Assembly: GCA_946626395.1 (NCBI GenBank)
Contig: CAMOUF010000178.1
Span: 1-5,186, forward strand
Direction: 5' to 3'
Origin: an uncultured Clostridia bacterium
Lineage (GTDB): Bacteria; Bacillota; Clostridia; Christensenellales; Aristaeellaceae
Length of the DNA stretch: 5,186 bases
Made by a program: the position numbers and the translations under genes
Shown: positions 1-4,794 of the stretch, piece by piece
Layout of the letters: every line of letters begins with the position of its first letter
How positions within the stretch are numbered: the first letter of the stretch is position 1
The notes under the pieces: generated by a model
Databases searched by the model: none
Told to the model about the DNA's origin: nothing
What the model saw: the letters and a program-made list of their open reading frames with translations, nothing else

Positions 1-350
1 TAATGGTTGAAATCCACGCCGTAAGGGGGAGTGGAGGCGGGATCGATGGGCTCGGGATATTCCAGGCACACCCGCTTGACGTAGCCGGTTTTATGGTCGG
101 CATCGTAGGTCACCAGGGCGAAGGAAGGGTTCACGGTGTGGATGTAGACCCACACGTTCTGGGGCACCACGCCGATTTGGTTGATGCCGTTGGTGGTTTC
201 CCAATCGGAAAAAATTTTGCAGGCCAGCCGTGTCCGGGCGGTATACAGCCGGGGCAGAGCGGCGGGGTCCGTCTGCTCCGCATAGCAAAAAGCCCCGCAA
301 AGGGGCAAAAGGAAGGCCAGCGTTAAAAGTACAGCGGCCGCGCGTTTCAT
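1..350 (-). CDS. Small exported protein with SH3-like region, 3' end cut by window edge
   Basis: The reading frame starts at ATG 350-348 and stays open for 116 codons to the left edge. The last two visible bases are TA, so the next codon is either Tyr or a stop, and the protein may end exactly there. Residues 1-24 form a signal peptide (MKR, hydrophobic stretch, then CYA before EQ). Residues 36-98 resemble a divergent bacterial SH3 domain: a VVPQNVWVYI strand followed by DHKTGYVKRVCLEY, similar to the GYV-containing end of the SH3-like domains in the upstream gene. The start lies 4 bases after the stop of the VanW gene, and its Shine-Dalgarno AAGGAG lies inside the last codons of that gene (K-E-I), so translation is probably coupled. 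The product is probably secreted or wall-associated. I do not recognise a specific family, and function is unknown. Confidence 0.75.
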   Translation of the reverse strand, partial: MKRAAAVLLTLAFLLPLCGAFCYAEQTDPAALPRLYTARTRLACKIFSDWETTNGINQIGVVPQNVWVYIHTVNPSFALVTYDADHKTGYVKRVCLEYPEPIDPASTPPYGVDFNH

Positions 351-354
351 AAAA

Positions 355-1356
355 TCAAATCTCCTTATAAATGGCGATAAACAGCGCCAGGTCATGGGTG
401 GAGGCATCGATGCGGATGGGAAAATCAAAATCGTTGCGGAAAATAAAGTTCTGGGTGTTGGTGCCGGAAGCCGCGTCCATGCCGTGGGGGAGATAGGAGG
501 CGGCGTTGGCCCCGTGGGGATTGCGGCGCAGCACGGTAATGCCGGGTAGCTGCATCAGGGAATCCCACAGAGTAGAGGAAACCTGGCAGGAGCCGCCGCC
601 GTAGCCCATTTTGGTTTCGCCGTCCTTGAGCACCGGGGCCAGCTTATAGCCGTTGGCGGCGCTGAAGGGGCTCACCTCGTTGTTGAAGTTCATGGTTTCC
701 CCGGGCTGGAGCACCTTGCTGATGAATTTGCAGCATACGCCCAGGTTCACGATGCGGTCGGGGTTGTCGCTGTAAAAGGAAGTGAACACGGAAATGGGGG
801 TTTCGTTATCCGCGGTGGCCACGTCGTCGGCCACGGGGAGCAGCTCGGTCAAGTCGTTGGTGTTGATATAGCCGTACACCCGCTTATGGATCACCTGGGC
901 CCAGCCGTCCTCCACGCCGCAGATGGAGACGCGCGCCCCTTCGGTGAGCGTGGACAGGGTATCGCTGCTTGCGTCCTTGGCGGCCTTGACCTCCACGTCC
1001 CGGTCGATCACAGCATAATATTCTTGGGGAGTGATGGGATAGTCCGGCACGGTTTTGTCCACGGTGTCGGTCACGTCAATGCGGTGGCGCATCACATAGC
1101 CGATGCCGCTGCCCGTTTTGATGCCAACCCAGCCGGGGGTCACCTCCACGATTTCGATTTTGTTTCCGGCGCTCATGGTCTTGATGACCCGGCTGTCGGA
1201 ATCCATCTGTTCGTACACGTTGGTGTAGCTGTTGGCGAAACGGCGGGTGATGATGCCGTTATAAATGACGCTGGTGCTCTGCTTCGTGGCCGCCTGGGCC
1301 GCAGGGAGCATCAGGCACAGAGCCAGCGCCAGGATCAGAAAACGCTTGAAATTCAC
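355..1356 (-). CDS. Exported protein with two SH3-like domains and a C-terminal VanW domain
   Basis: A 333-residue protein starting with GTG (1356-1354). Residues 1-22 are a signal peptide ending in AQA. Two SH3-like repeats follow: about 35-93 (GWVGIKTGSGIGYV) and about 112-172 (GWAQVIHKRVYGYI). Residues about 190-330 match the VanW family: LQPGETMNFN near 216-225, the hallmark GGGSCQVSSTLW at 253-264 with Cys257, then RNPHG, SYLPHGMDA and a final FRNDFDFPIRI strand. VanW proteins are named from VanB-type vancomycin resistance clusters, but most relatives are housekeeping envelope proteins of unknown biochemical role, and nothing here (no vanH, vanB or vanX) suggests resistance. The SH3 repeats probably bind cell wall, placing it outside the membrane. 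It is the first gene of a leftward operon with the small exported protein 4 bases downstream. Confidence 0.9.
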   Translation of the reverse strand: MNFKRFLILALALCLMLPAAQAATKQSTSVIYNGIITRRFANSYTNVYEQMDSDSRVIKTMSAGNKIEIVEVTPGWVGIKTGSGIGYVMRHRIDVTDTVDKTVPDYPITPQEYYAVIDRDVEVKAAKDASSDTLSTLTEGARVSICGVEDGWAQVIHKRVYGYINTNDLTELLPVADDVATADNETPISVFTSFYSDNPDRIVNLGVCCKFISKVLQPGETMNFNNEVSPFSAANGYKLAPVLKDGETKMGYGGGSCQVSSTLWDSLMQLPGITVLRRNPHGANAASYLPHGMDAASGTNTQNFIFRNDFDFPIRIDASTHDLALFIAIYKEI

Positions 1357-1362
1357 TTGCTT

Positions 1363-1370
1363 TCTCCTCC
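1363..1370 (-). promoter_or_regulatory. Ribosome binding site selecting the GTG start of the VanW gene
   Basis: On the minus strand GGAGGAGA lies here, with 7 bases between GGAGGAG and the GTG at 1356. No in-frame ATG is better placed, and the GTG start gives a complete signal peptide (MNFKRF then a hydrophobic core). This decides the start. Confidence 0.8.
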
Positions 1371-1423
1371 GTTGTATCTTGACGCCCTTCCTCCGGCGGC
1401 GGGCCGGAAAAACGGCGTATCAT

Positions 1424-1451
1424 ATTATACCACTTTTTCTTCAATTGGCAA
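1424..1451 (-). promoter_or_regulatory. Sigma-A-type promoter of the VanW operon
   Basis: On the minus strand, TTGCCA (1451-1446, 5 of 6 consensus bases) is followed after a 16-base spacer by a perfect TATAAT (1429-1424). The bases before it, TGG, also make an extended -10. Transcription would start near 1417, leaving a 5' leader of about 60 bases. That leader holds a 6-bp GC hairpin (1392-1397 with 1403-1408) upstream of the ribosome binding site. It is the best promoter in the window by consensus. Confidence 0.75.
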
Positions 1452-1545
1452 ATCCCTTCAGGAAAATTTTACATCGCCAAATATGGCGCTTTTGTGGCAG
1501 GGAGTCATGGGGAAAATTGGCTCTTTCTTTTTTTTGAAAAACGTG

Positions 1546-1551
1546 TATAAT
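1546..1551 (+). promoter_or_regulatory. -10 element of the TM1266/binding-protein operon promoter
   Basis: A perfect TATAAT on the plus strand. No good -35 sits at 16-18 bases upstream (the sequence there is pyrimidine-rich, CTTTCT), and TTGGCT at 1517-1522 is 23 bases away, too far. The promoter may be weak or activator-dependent. A palindrome, GGGTTT (1552-1557) with AAACCC (1569-1574) extended by GC pairs, covers the expected start site near 1558 and could be an operator. Confidence 0.5.
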
Positions 1552-1574
1552 GGGTTTTGCGGCGCGGCAAACCC

Positions 1575-1729
1575 AAGTGCCAGGCATGAGGGCCAGCGAG
1601 CGGCGCGGATAAAAAAGTTTTTCCTTGAGGGCAGGGACGCGTCCGGGCCCGAGAGCGGAAGGAGGAAAGCGCAGGATGGACGCATGACGGAAAACGCCAT
1701 GCTTTTCTTTTTGGAAAGGAAGGAAATCC
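1575..1729 (+). promoter_or_regulatory. Structured 5' leader, candidate attenuator or riboswitch
   Basis: About 170 bases of untranslated leader precede the TM1266 gene, long for a bacterial operon. Visible pairings are GTGCC (1577-1581) with GGCGC (1602-1606), TCCTT (1622-1626) with AAGGA (1659-1663), and within the latter GGGC (1629-1632) with GCCC (1647-1650) and GGA (1635-1637) with TCC (1642-1644). A terminator-like hairpin follows at 1682-1712, ending 17 bases before the start codon. I looked for conserved cores of TPP, cobalamin, SAM, c-di-GMP, c-di-AMP, fluoride, ZTP, guanidine-I, T-box and Moco elements and recognised none. The class, if any, is therefore unknown. The leader-plus-terminator layout is seen; the regulation is inferred. 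Confidence 0.4.
1682..1712 (+). terminator. Terminator-like hairpin immediately upstream of the TM1266 gene
   Basis: GCATG (1682-1686) pairs with CATGC (1698-1702). After one mismatch come two more pairs (CG with CG) around a GAAAA loop. The stem is followed at once by TTTTCTTTTT (1703-1712). The stem is short, so termination may be partial, but its place between promoter and first gene suits transcription attenuation. Confidence 0.5.
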
Positions 1730-1975
1730 ATGGAAGAACGCATCGGTTTCATCGGCGTCGTCATCGAGGATCTGACCCAGGCAAACCGGGTGAACCAGAT
1801 CATTTCCCAGTATCAGGACATGGTCACGGGCCGCATCGGCGTGCCGGATCACGAGCGGAACATGGCCGTGATTGGGCTGCTGATCCGCGGGGACGATATG
1901 AAGGTGGGCGCGTTCACCGCCAAGCTGGGCAATGTGCCCGGGGTGCAGGTGAAAAGCGCCATGACAAAAAAGTAA
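1730..1975 (+). CDS. TM1266-family putative iron-only hydrogenase system regulator
   Basis: An 81-residue protein, full length for the family. It has the beta-alpha-beta pattern of the TM1266 group (ferredoxin-like, ACT/NikR-C-terminal-like fold). IGFIGVVIEDL is at 5-15, a helix at about 16-30, and GRIGVPD at 34-40. AVIGLLIRGD is at 46-55, followed by the characteristic helix and turn AFTAKLGNVPGVQVKSAM at 61-78. The family co-occurs with [FeFe] hydrogenases and their HydEFG maturases and is annotated as a putative regulator. It has no DNA-binding domain here, so it more likely senses a ligand or partner protein than binds DNA alone. The ribosome binding site is AAGGAAGG, 6 bases before the ATG. 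The next gene starts 18 bases after the stop, so the two form an operon. No hydrogenase or maturase gene lies in the window. Confidence 0.85.
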   Translation: MEERIGFIGVVIEDLTQANRVNQIISQYQDMVTGRIGVPDHERNMAVIGLLIRGDDMKVGAFTAKLGNVPGVQVKSAMTKK

Positions 1976-1993
1976 AGAAAGAAGGAACAAAAA

Positions 1994-2959
1994 ATGAAAA
2001 AGATGTTGAAGCTCCTGGCCGTGCTGCTGCTGGCCGCGTCGCTGCCCTTGATGTGCGTAGCTGAAAACGCTCCGGAAGCCGCCCGGGTCCGGGTGGCTGG
2101 CCTGAAAGGCCCCACCGGCATGGCCCTGGCCCATATGATCACCGCCGACGCCGGGGAAAAGTATGACTTTCCGCTGGTGGCCGCCCCCGCTGAAATCAAC
2201 GCGCTGGTCATTTCCGGCCAGGTGGATATCGCCGCTGTGCCCATCAACGTGGGCTCCGTGCTGTTCAATAAGACCGAGGGCGGCGTCCGGGCCCTATCCC
2301 TGATCACCCGGGGCATGCTGTATGTGCTGGAAAAGGGCGACACCATCCATTCCGTCAGCGACCTGGAGGGCAAGGCCATCCTGAACGCCGGCCAGGGCGC
2401 GACCCCGGAATACGTGATGAACTATATTCTGGAAGCCAACGGCGTCAACGCCCAGATGGAATTTGAAGCCGAGCACGCCGCCGTGGCCTCCAAGGCCATC
2501 GAGGGCCTGGCGGACATCGTGATGCTGCCCGAACCCATGGTGACCCAGGTGCTGATGAAGAACCCCGTTTTCCATAAAGCCCTGGACGTGACCGAGGAAT
2601 TTGCCGCCGCCGCCCAGAAAAACGGCTATGAAAACGCCCAGCTGTCCCTGAGCGTGGTGGTTGCCCGGAAGGAATTCGTGGAAGCGCACCCCGAAGAGGT
2701 GGCGGCGTTCCTGAAAGACCTGGAAGCCTCTATCGCCTTCGCCACCGAAAACGTCCATGAAGCCGCCCAGGAAATCGCCGCCATGGAAATCATCCCCGCC
2801 GCCGCCCTGGCTGAAAAAGCCCTGCCCTCCTGCCGACTGGTGTTTGTGGCCGGGGAAGACATGCAGGCCCAGGCCGCGCCGCTGTATGAAATCCTGTTCA
2901 ACGCCAATCCCGCCTCCGTGGGCGGTAAGGTGCCTGCGGATGAATACTATCTGAAATAA
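1994..2959 (+). CDS. ABC-type solute-binding protein (NMT1/SsuA-like, periplasmic-binding type II fold)
   Basis: A 321-residue exported protein with GAAGGA seven bases before the ATG. Residues 1-23 are a signal peptide (MKKMLK, long hydrophobic core, CVA before EN). Cys21 is preceded by Leu-Met rather than a small residue, so this is not a convincing lipobox. The mature part shows features of the NMT1/THI5/SsuA-type binding proteins: VRVAGLKGPTGMALAHM (32-48), an INALVISGQVDIAAVPINVGS strand-helix-strand (68-88), DLEGKAILNAGQGATPEYVMNYIL (123-146) at the lobe hinge, and DIVMLPEPMVTQVL (174-187). Relatives bind sulfonates, pyrimidine precursors, nitrate or other small anions, so substrate cannot be read off. 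It follows the TM1266 gene by 18 bases and is followed by a strong terminator, so its permease and ATPase must be encoded elsewhere or it acts as an orphan binding protein. Confidence 0.85.
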   Translation: MKKMLKLLAVLLLAASLPLMCVAENAPEAARVRVAGLKGPTGMALAHMITADAGEKYDFPLVAAPAEINALVISGQVDIAAVPINVGSVLFNKTEGGVRALSLITRGMLYVLEKGDTIHSVSDLEGKAILNAGQGATPEYVMNYILEANGVNAQMEFEAEHAAVASKAIEGLADIVMLPEPMVTQVLMKNPVFHKALDVTEEFAAAAQKNGYENAQLSLSVVVARKEFVEAHPEEVAAFLKDLEASIAFATENVHEAAQEIAAMEIIPAAALAEKALPSCRLVFVAGEDMQAQAAPLYEILFNANPASVGGKVPADEYYLK

Positions 2960-2964
2960 TACTT

Positions 2965-3017
2965 CCCAAACAAAAACCTGCCGCGTCTGTGAAAGACGCG
3001 GCAGGTTTTTGCTTGGG
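2965..3017 (+). terminator. Very strong intrinsic terminator after the binding-protein gene
   Basis: CCTGCCGCGTCT (2977-2988) pairs perfectly with AGACGCGGCAGG (2994-3005) around a five-base GTGAA loop. It is extended by AAAAA with TTTTT (2972-2976 and 3006-3010) and C with G, then after one mismatch by CCCAA (2965-2969) with TTGGG (3013-3017). It begins 5 bases after the stop codon. The A and T tracts on both sides make it usable from either direction, so it also blocks leftward transcripts from the intergenic region. Confidence 0.9.
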
Positions 3018-3077
3018 ATTTTAAGCCAATAACAGATTTGCTCTTAGAATGAAATTCATAGTACGGCAAAGGGAACG

Positions 3078-3126
3078 CTGGGCGCTGCGCGCGCCCAGAC
3101 CTGCGCCAGGGTCCTGAGGACCCTGG
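3078..3126. repeat. Pair of GC-rich perfect hairpins, likely dispersed intergenic repeat
   Basis: CTGGGCGC (3078-3085) pairs with GCGCCCAG (3091-3098) around TGCGC. Seven bases later CCAGGGTCC (3106-3114) pairs with GGACCCTGG (3118-3126) around TGA. There is no T tract after either, so they are not intrinsic terminators. The pattern of a GGCGC-type stem followed by CCAGGG/CCCTGG and ACCC resembles GC-rich palindromic repeats scattered between genes in Clostridia and other bacteria. That this one is repeated in this genome is inference, since only one copy is visible. Confidence 0.55.
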
Positions 3127-3205
3127 ACCCGCAATTGGCGAATTATCGTTGTTGGATGAAACAAACAATCTCCGCCTGATGCGTTGGGCTACGAAAAGTT
3201 TGAGG

Positions 3206-3332
3206 GCTTCTGGCCTCAGAAAGCCTGGGAAAATCCGAGGGGGGAAAGCGAACTTTCCCCACGGATTATTCCCTGGCTTTCCCCGGATGCTTTGCATCCG
3301 GGCTGGCGTCCATAGGATGCCGGGCCAGAAGC
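3206..3332 (+). ncRNA. Candidate structured RNA or palindromic element with compact four-way junction
   Basis: A 10-bp closing helix, GCTTCTGGCC (3206-3215) with GGCCAGAAGC (3323-3332), encloses three hairpins with almost no linker bases. The first (3220-3280) has about 25 pairs: AAAGCC/GGCTTT, GGGAA/TTCCC, AATCCG/CGGATT and GGGGAAAG/CTTTCCCC around a CGAA loop. The second (3282-3302) is CCCGGATGC/GCATCCGGG around TTT. The third (3305-3321) is GGCGTCC/GGATGCC around ATA with one G-T wobble. That wobble pairs only if the plus strand is the RNA. CGTTG (3182-3186) and CAACG (3334-3338) could add an outer helix. A competing hairpin at 3205-3225 would open the closing helix. No promoter or terminator is convincingly tied to it, so it may act only as DNA or be a repeat. 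I do not recognise the class. Confidence 0.4.
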
Positions 3333-3434
3333 GCAACGAATACAAGCATGTTTTCATTTCTAATCGTAACAGCGGGAACCAATAAAATATATCTCTACTC
3401 TGATCTTATCGAACAGCTTTTCTCGGAAAGGGGG

Positions 3435-3479
3435 CTGGGGGAAACCGCTCTTTGGGCACCAAAGAGCGGTTTCCCCCAG
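3435..3479. terminator. Perfect 21-bp hairpin downstream of murG
   Basis: Positions 3435-3455 pair without a mismatch with 3459-3479 around a GCA loop. It begins 22 bases beyond the murG stop and probably ends the murG transcript. The expected U tract is poor on the murG strand (CCCCCTTTCC follows), while on the plus strand AAATCCTTTTT follows. It may therefore work in both directions weakly, protect the 3' end, or be another member of the local repeats. Confidence 0.6.
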
Positions 3480-3501
3480 AAATCCTTTTTCCATTAGGGA
3501 A

Positions 3502-4566
3502 TTACTTTTTTTCCACCTCGTGGATCATTTGCAGCACGGGGAGGGTGCCGTCGGCGGGCGGGGCGGATTTGAGATTGCGGATCAGGGTATCCTGGTCCTT
3601 CTGTAAATCCAGGATGGCCTCATACAGGGTATCGGCGTTCATGTTTTCCTGAGCCAGCACATGGCATAAACCCCGCTGACGGAAGGATTCGGCGTTTAAA
3701 ATCTGGTCTCCCCGGCTGGCTCCCTTGGGATAGGGCACCAGCAGCATGGGCTTTTGCAGGGCCTGGAACTCGCAGATGGCGTTGCTCCCCGCCCGGGACA
3801 AAACCAGATCGGCGCAGGAAAGCACGTCGGGCAATTCGTCCGACAGGAACTCATACTGCTTGTAGCCCGGCAGGGCGGACAGGCTTTCGTCCAGATTGCC
3901 CTTGCCGGTCAGATGAATCACGTCCATGGTTTCCAGCAGCCGGGGCAGCGCGGCCCGCAGCGCCTCATTCACCCTTTGCGCCCCGATGGAGCCGCCCATC
4001 ATCAGCAGAATGGGCCGGGAGCCTGTAAGCCCGGTAAACGCAAGGCCCTTTTCCCGGACGCCGGAAAACAGCTGGGGCCGCATGGGCGTGCCGGTGCAGG
4101 CAGCCTTGGGCCCCAGCGCCTTGGCGCATTCGGGAAAGGTGGTGGCGATGCGCTGGGCGAACCGGGATGAAATTTTATTGGCCAGGCCGGGGGTCAGGTC
4201 GCTTTCGTGGCACACCACGGGCACCTTGTGGAGCCAGGCCCCGATCACAACGGGCACGGCCACGAACCCGCCCTTGGAAAAGCAAACGTCGGGCTTGATT
4301 TTGCCCATGAGCCGGGCGGACTGCACCGCCCCGGCCACGACCCGGAAGGGGTCGGTAAAGTTCTTCCAATCGAAATAGCGGCGCAGCTTGCCGCTTTTTA
4401 CGGCATGATAGATCACCTGCTCGTGATCCATCATTTTATGCTCAATGCCCTCCTGGGTGCCGATGTAGTGGACTTCATAGCCTTCCCGGATCAAGTGCGG
4501 CAGAATGGCCAAATGGGGGGTCACATGCCCCGCCGTGCCGCCGCCGGTCAATACAATGCGCTTCAA
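3502..4566 (-). CDS. murG: UDP-N-acetylglucosamine--N-acetylmuramyl-(pentapeptide) pyrophosphoryl-undecaprenol GlcNAc transferase (MurG)
   Basis: A 354-residue protein of normal MurG length. It adds GlcNAc from UDP-GlcNAc to lipid I to make lipid II on the inner face of the membrane, the last cytoplasmic step of peptidoglycan precursor synthesis. The N-terminal acceptor domain shows the glycine-rich loop TGGGTAGHVTP (7-17, with His14), KGGFVAVP (98-105) and HESDLTPGLANK (120-131), the variant common in Clostridia in place of HEQNAVPG. The C-terminal UDP-GlcNAc domain shows GGSIGAQRVNEAL (191-203), SRAGSNAICEF (257-267, with Glu266) and PKGASRGDQILNA (280-292). All expected motifs are present, so it should be active. 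It stands alone with its own promoter rather than in a division and cell wall cluster. The start is TTG (4566-4564); see the start-site entry. Confidence 0.96.
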   Translation of the reverse strand: MKRIVLTGGGTAGHVTPHLAILPHLIREGYEVHYIGTQEGIEHKMMDHEQVIYHAVKSGKLRRYFDWKNFTDPFRVVAGAVQSARLMGKIKPDVCFSKGGFVAVPVVIGAWLHKVPVVCHESDLTPGLANKISSRFAQRIATTFPECAKALGPKAACTGTPMRPQLFSGVREKGLAFTGLTGSRPILLMMGGSIGAQRVNEALRAALPRLLETMDVIHLTGKGNLDESLSALPGYKQYEFLSDELPDVLSCADLVLSRAGSNAICEFQALQKPMLLVPYPKGASRGDQILNAESFRQRGLCHVLAQENMNADTLYEAILDLQKDQDTLIRNLKSAPPADGTLPVLQMIHEVEKK

Positions 4567-4581
4567 CGCTTCATTCCTCCC
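4559..4581 (-). promoter_or_regulatory. murG translation start region: TTG start, overlapping three-codon ORF and 8-bp tandem repeat
   Basis: Reading the minus strand, GGGAGG (4581-4576) is followed by ATG AAG CGT TGA (4574-4563), whose stop overlaps the TTG that starts MurG (4566). The Shine-Dalgarno is 9 bases from the TTG but only 1 base from the ATG, so TTG is the usable start. ATGAAGCG and TTGAAGCG form a near-perfect 8-bp tandem duplication, and both copies would read Met-Lys-Arg. Confidence 0.7.
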
Positions 4582-4611
4582 TGGGCCCGCGATTCCGGCA
4601 GGCTCAACTCT

Positions 4612-4640
4612 ATTATATCAAAAGATGGCAAGTTATACAA
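4612..4640 (-). promoter_or_regulatory. murG promoter
   Basis: On the minus strand TTGTAT (4640-4635) and a perfect TATAAT (4617-4612) are separated by 17 bases. The -35 matches only 3 of 6 consensus bases, so moderate strength is expected. The transcript would start near 4605, giving a leader of about 40 bases. Confidence 0.65.
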
Positions 4641-4649
4641 CCCGGATGC

Positions 4650-4678
4650 AAGCGCGGCGAAACAGCAGCGCTTTTTTT
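4650..4678 (+). terminator. Rightward terminator-like hairpin between murG and the LivJ-like gene
   Basis: AAGCGC (4650-4655) pairs with GCGCTT (4668-4673), with two further inner GC pairs after a mismatch around GAAACA, and a run of seven T follows (4672-4678). It reads rightward although no gene ends here in that direction, so it would stop antisense transcripts coming out of the murG region. Confidence 0.45.
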
Positions 4679-4706
4679 CCGAAAAATACAGGGAAAAGAC
4701 ACGAAC

Positions 4707-4734
4707 CCCCTTGTCGGAAAAGGGGATTTTTTTT
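4707..4734 (+). terminator. Second rightward terminator-like hairpin, overlapping the LivJ-like gene promoter
   Basis: CCCCTT (4707-4712) pairs with AAGGGG (4720-4725) around GTCGGAA and is followed by A and eight T (4727-4734). The stem covers the -35 of the predicted promoter, and the T tract runs into its -10. It may insulate the promoter from read-through, or act as an attenuator if a promoter lies further upstream; I see none that is convincing. Confidence 0.45.
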
Positions 4735-4739
4735 ATAAT
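4711..4739 (+). promoter_or_regulatory. Promoter of the LivJ-like gene
   Basis: TTGTCG (4711-4716) and a perfect TATAAT (4734-4739) are spaced by 17 bases. The start would be near 4746, just before a small hairpin CCCGG/CCGGG (4748-4752 with 4758-4762) at the very 5' end of the transcript, which could stabilise the message. Confidence 0.6.
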
Positions 4740-4779
4740 AGCATGTACCCGGAAAAGCCGGGCTGGATGGTATCATAAA

Positions 4780-4785
4780 AGGAGG
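4780..4785 (+). promoter_or_regulatory. Ribosome binding site deciding the LivJ-like start
   Basis: AGGAGG ends 9 bases before the ATG at 4795 and only 2 bases before another, out-of-frame ATG at 4788. Spacing and the resulting signal peptide favour 4795. Confidence 0.8.
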
Positions 4786-4794
4786 ACATGAATC

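Larger units (their letters stand above)
2960..3501. other. Convergent intergenic region dense in inverted repeats, no credible gene
   Basis: This lies between two converging transcription units. Open frames exist on both strands (for example 3149-3385 plus and 2947-3357 minus) but run straight through the hairpins and terminator, have no family resemblance and lack good ribosome binding sites, so I do not call genes. Contents in order are the terminator, an AT-richer stretch with a small ATGAA/TTCAT palindrome (about 3048-3058), two GC-rich hairpins, a 3127-3205 linker with weak pairings, a branched hairpin element, an AT-rich stretch (3340-3420) and a long perfect hairpin. Each is listed separately. 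Confidence 0.7.

Noticed and set aside
355..1356. VanW domain as evidence of a vancomycin resistance cluster
   Set aside because: VanW domains are widespread outside resistance loci, and no vanH, vanA/B ligase, vanX or sensor-regulator genes accompany it.
1640..1665. CCCGAGAG motif resembling part of guanidine-I or TPP riboswitches
   Set aside because: The other conserved blocks and their order are absent, so the short match is probably chance.
886..2064. 392-codon open frame on the plus strand crossing the VanW gene antisense and the TM1266 gene
   Set aside because: It overlaps two genes with clear families, is rich in His, Arg and Gly as expected of a GC-driven shadow frame, and crosses the divergent promoter region.
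1505..2134. 209-codon minus-strand open frame opposite the TM1266 and binding-protein genes
   Set aside because: Antisense shadow with no family resemblance. The opposite strand has well-supported genes with ribosome binding sites.
2947..3357. 136-codon minus-strand open frame through the terminator and hairpin element
   Set aside because: It translates straight through the strong terminator stem and the branched repeat, has no good ribosome binding site and shows no protein family features.
3149..3385. 78-codon plus-strand open frame in the hairpin element
   Set aside because: Its codons are mostly palindrome arms, and no domain or usable Shine-Dalgarno is seen.
3370..3420. Leftward promoter-like AT-rich sequence (TATATTTTATTGG on the minus strand)
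   Set aside because: There is no good -35 and no gene downstream; AT-richness alone explains it.
2960..3501. CRISPR array or insertion sequence
   Set aside because: There are no regularly spaced direct repeats, no transposase fragment and no clear target-site duplication; the symmetry is all inverted.
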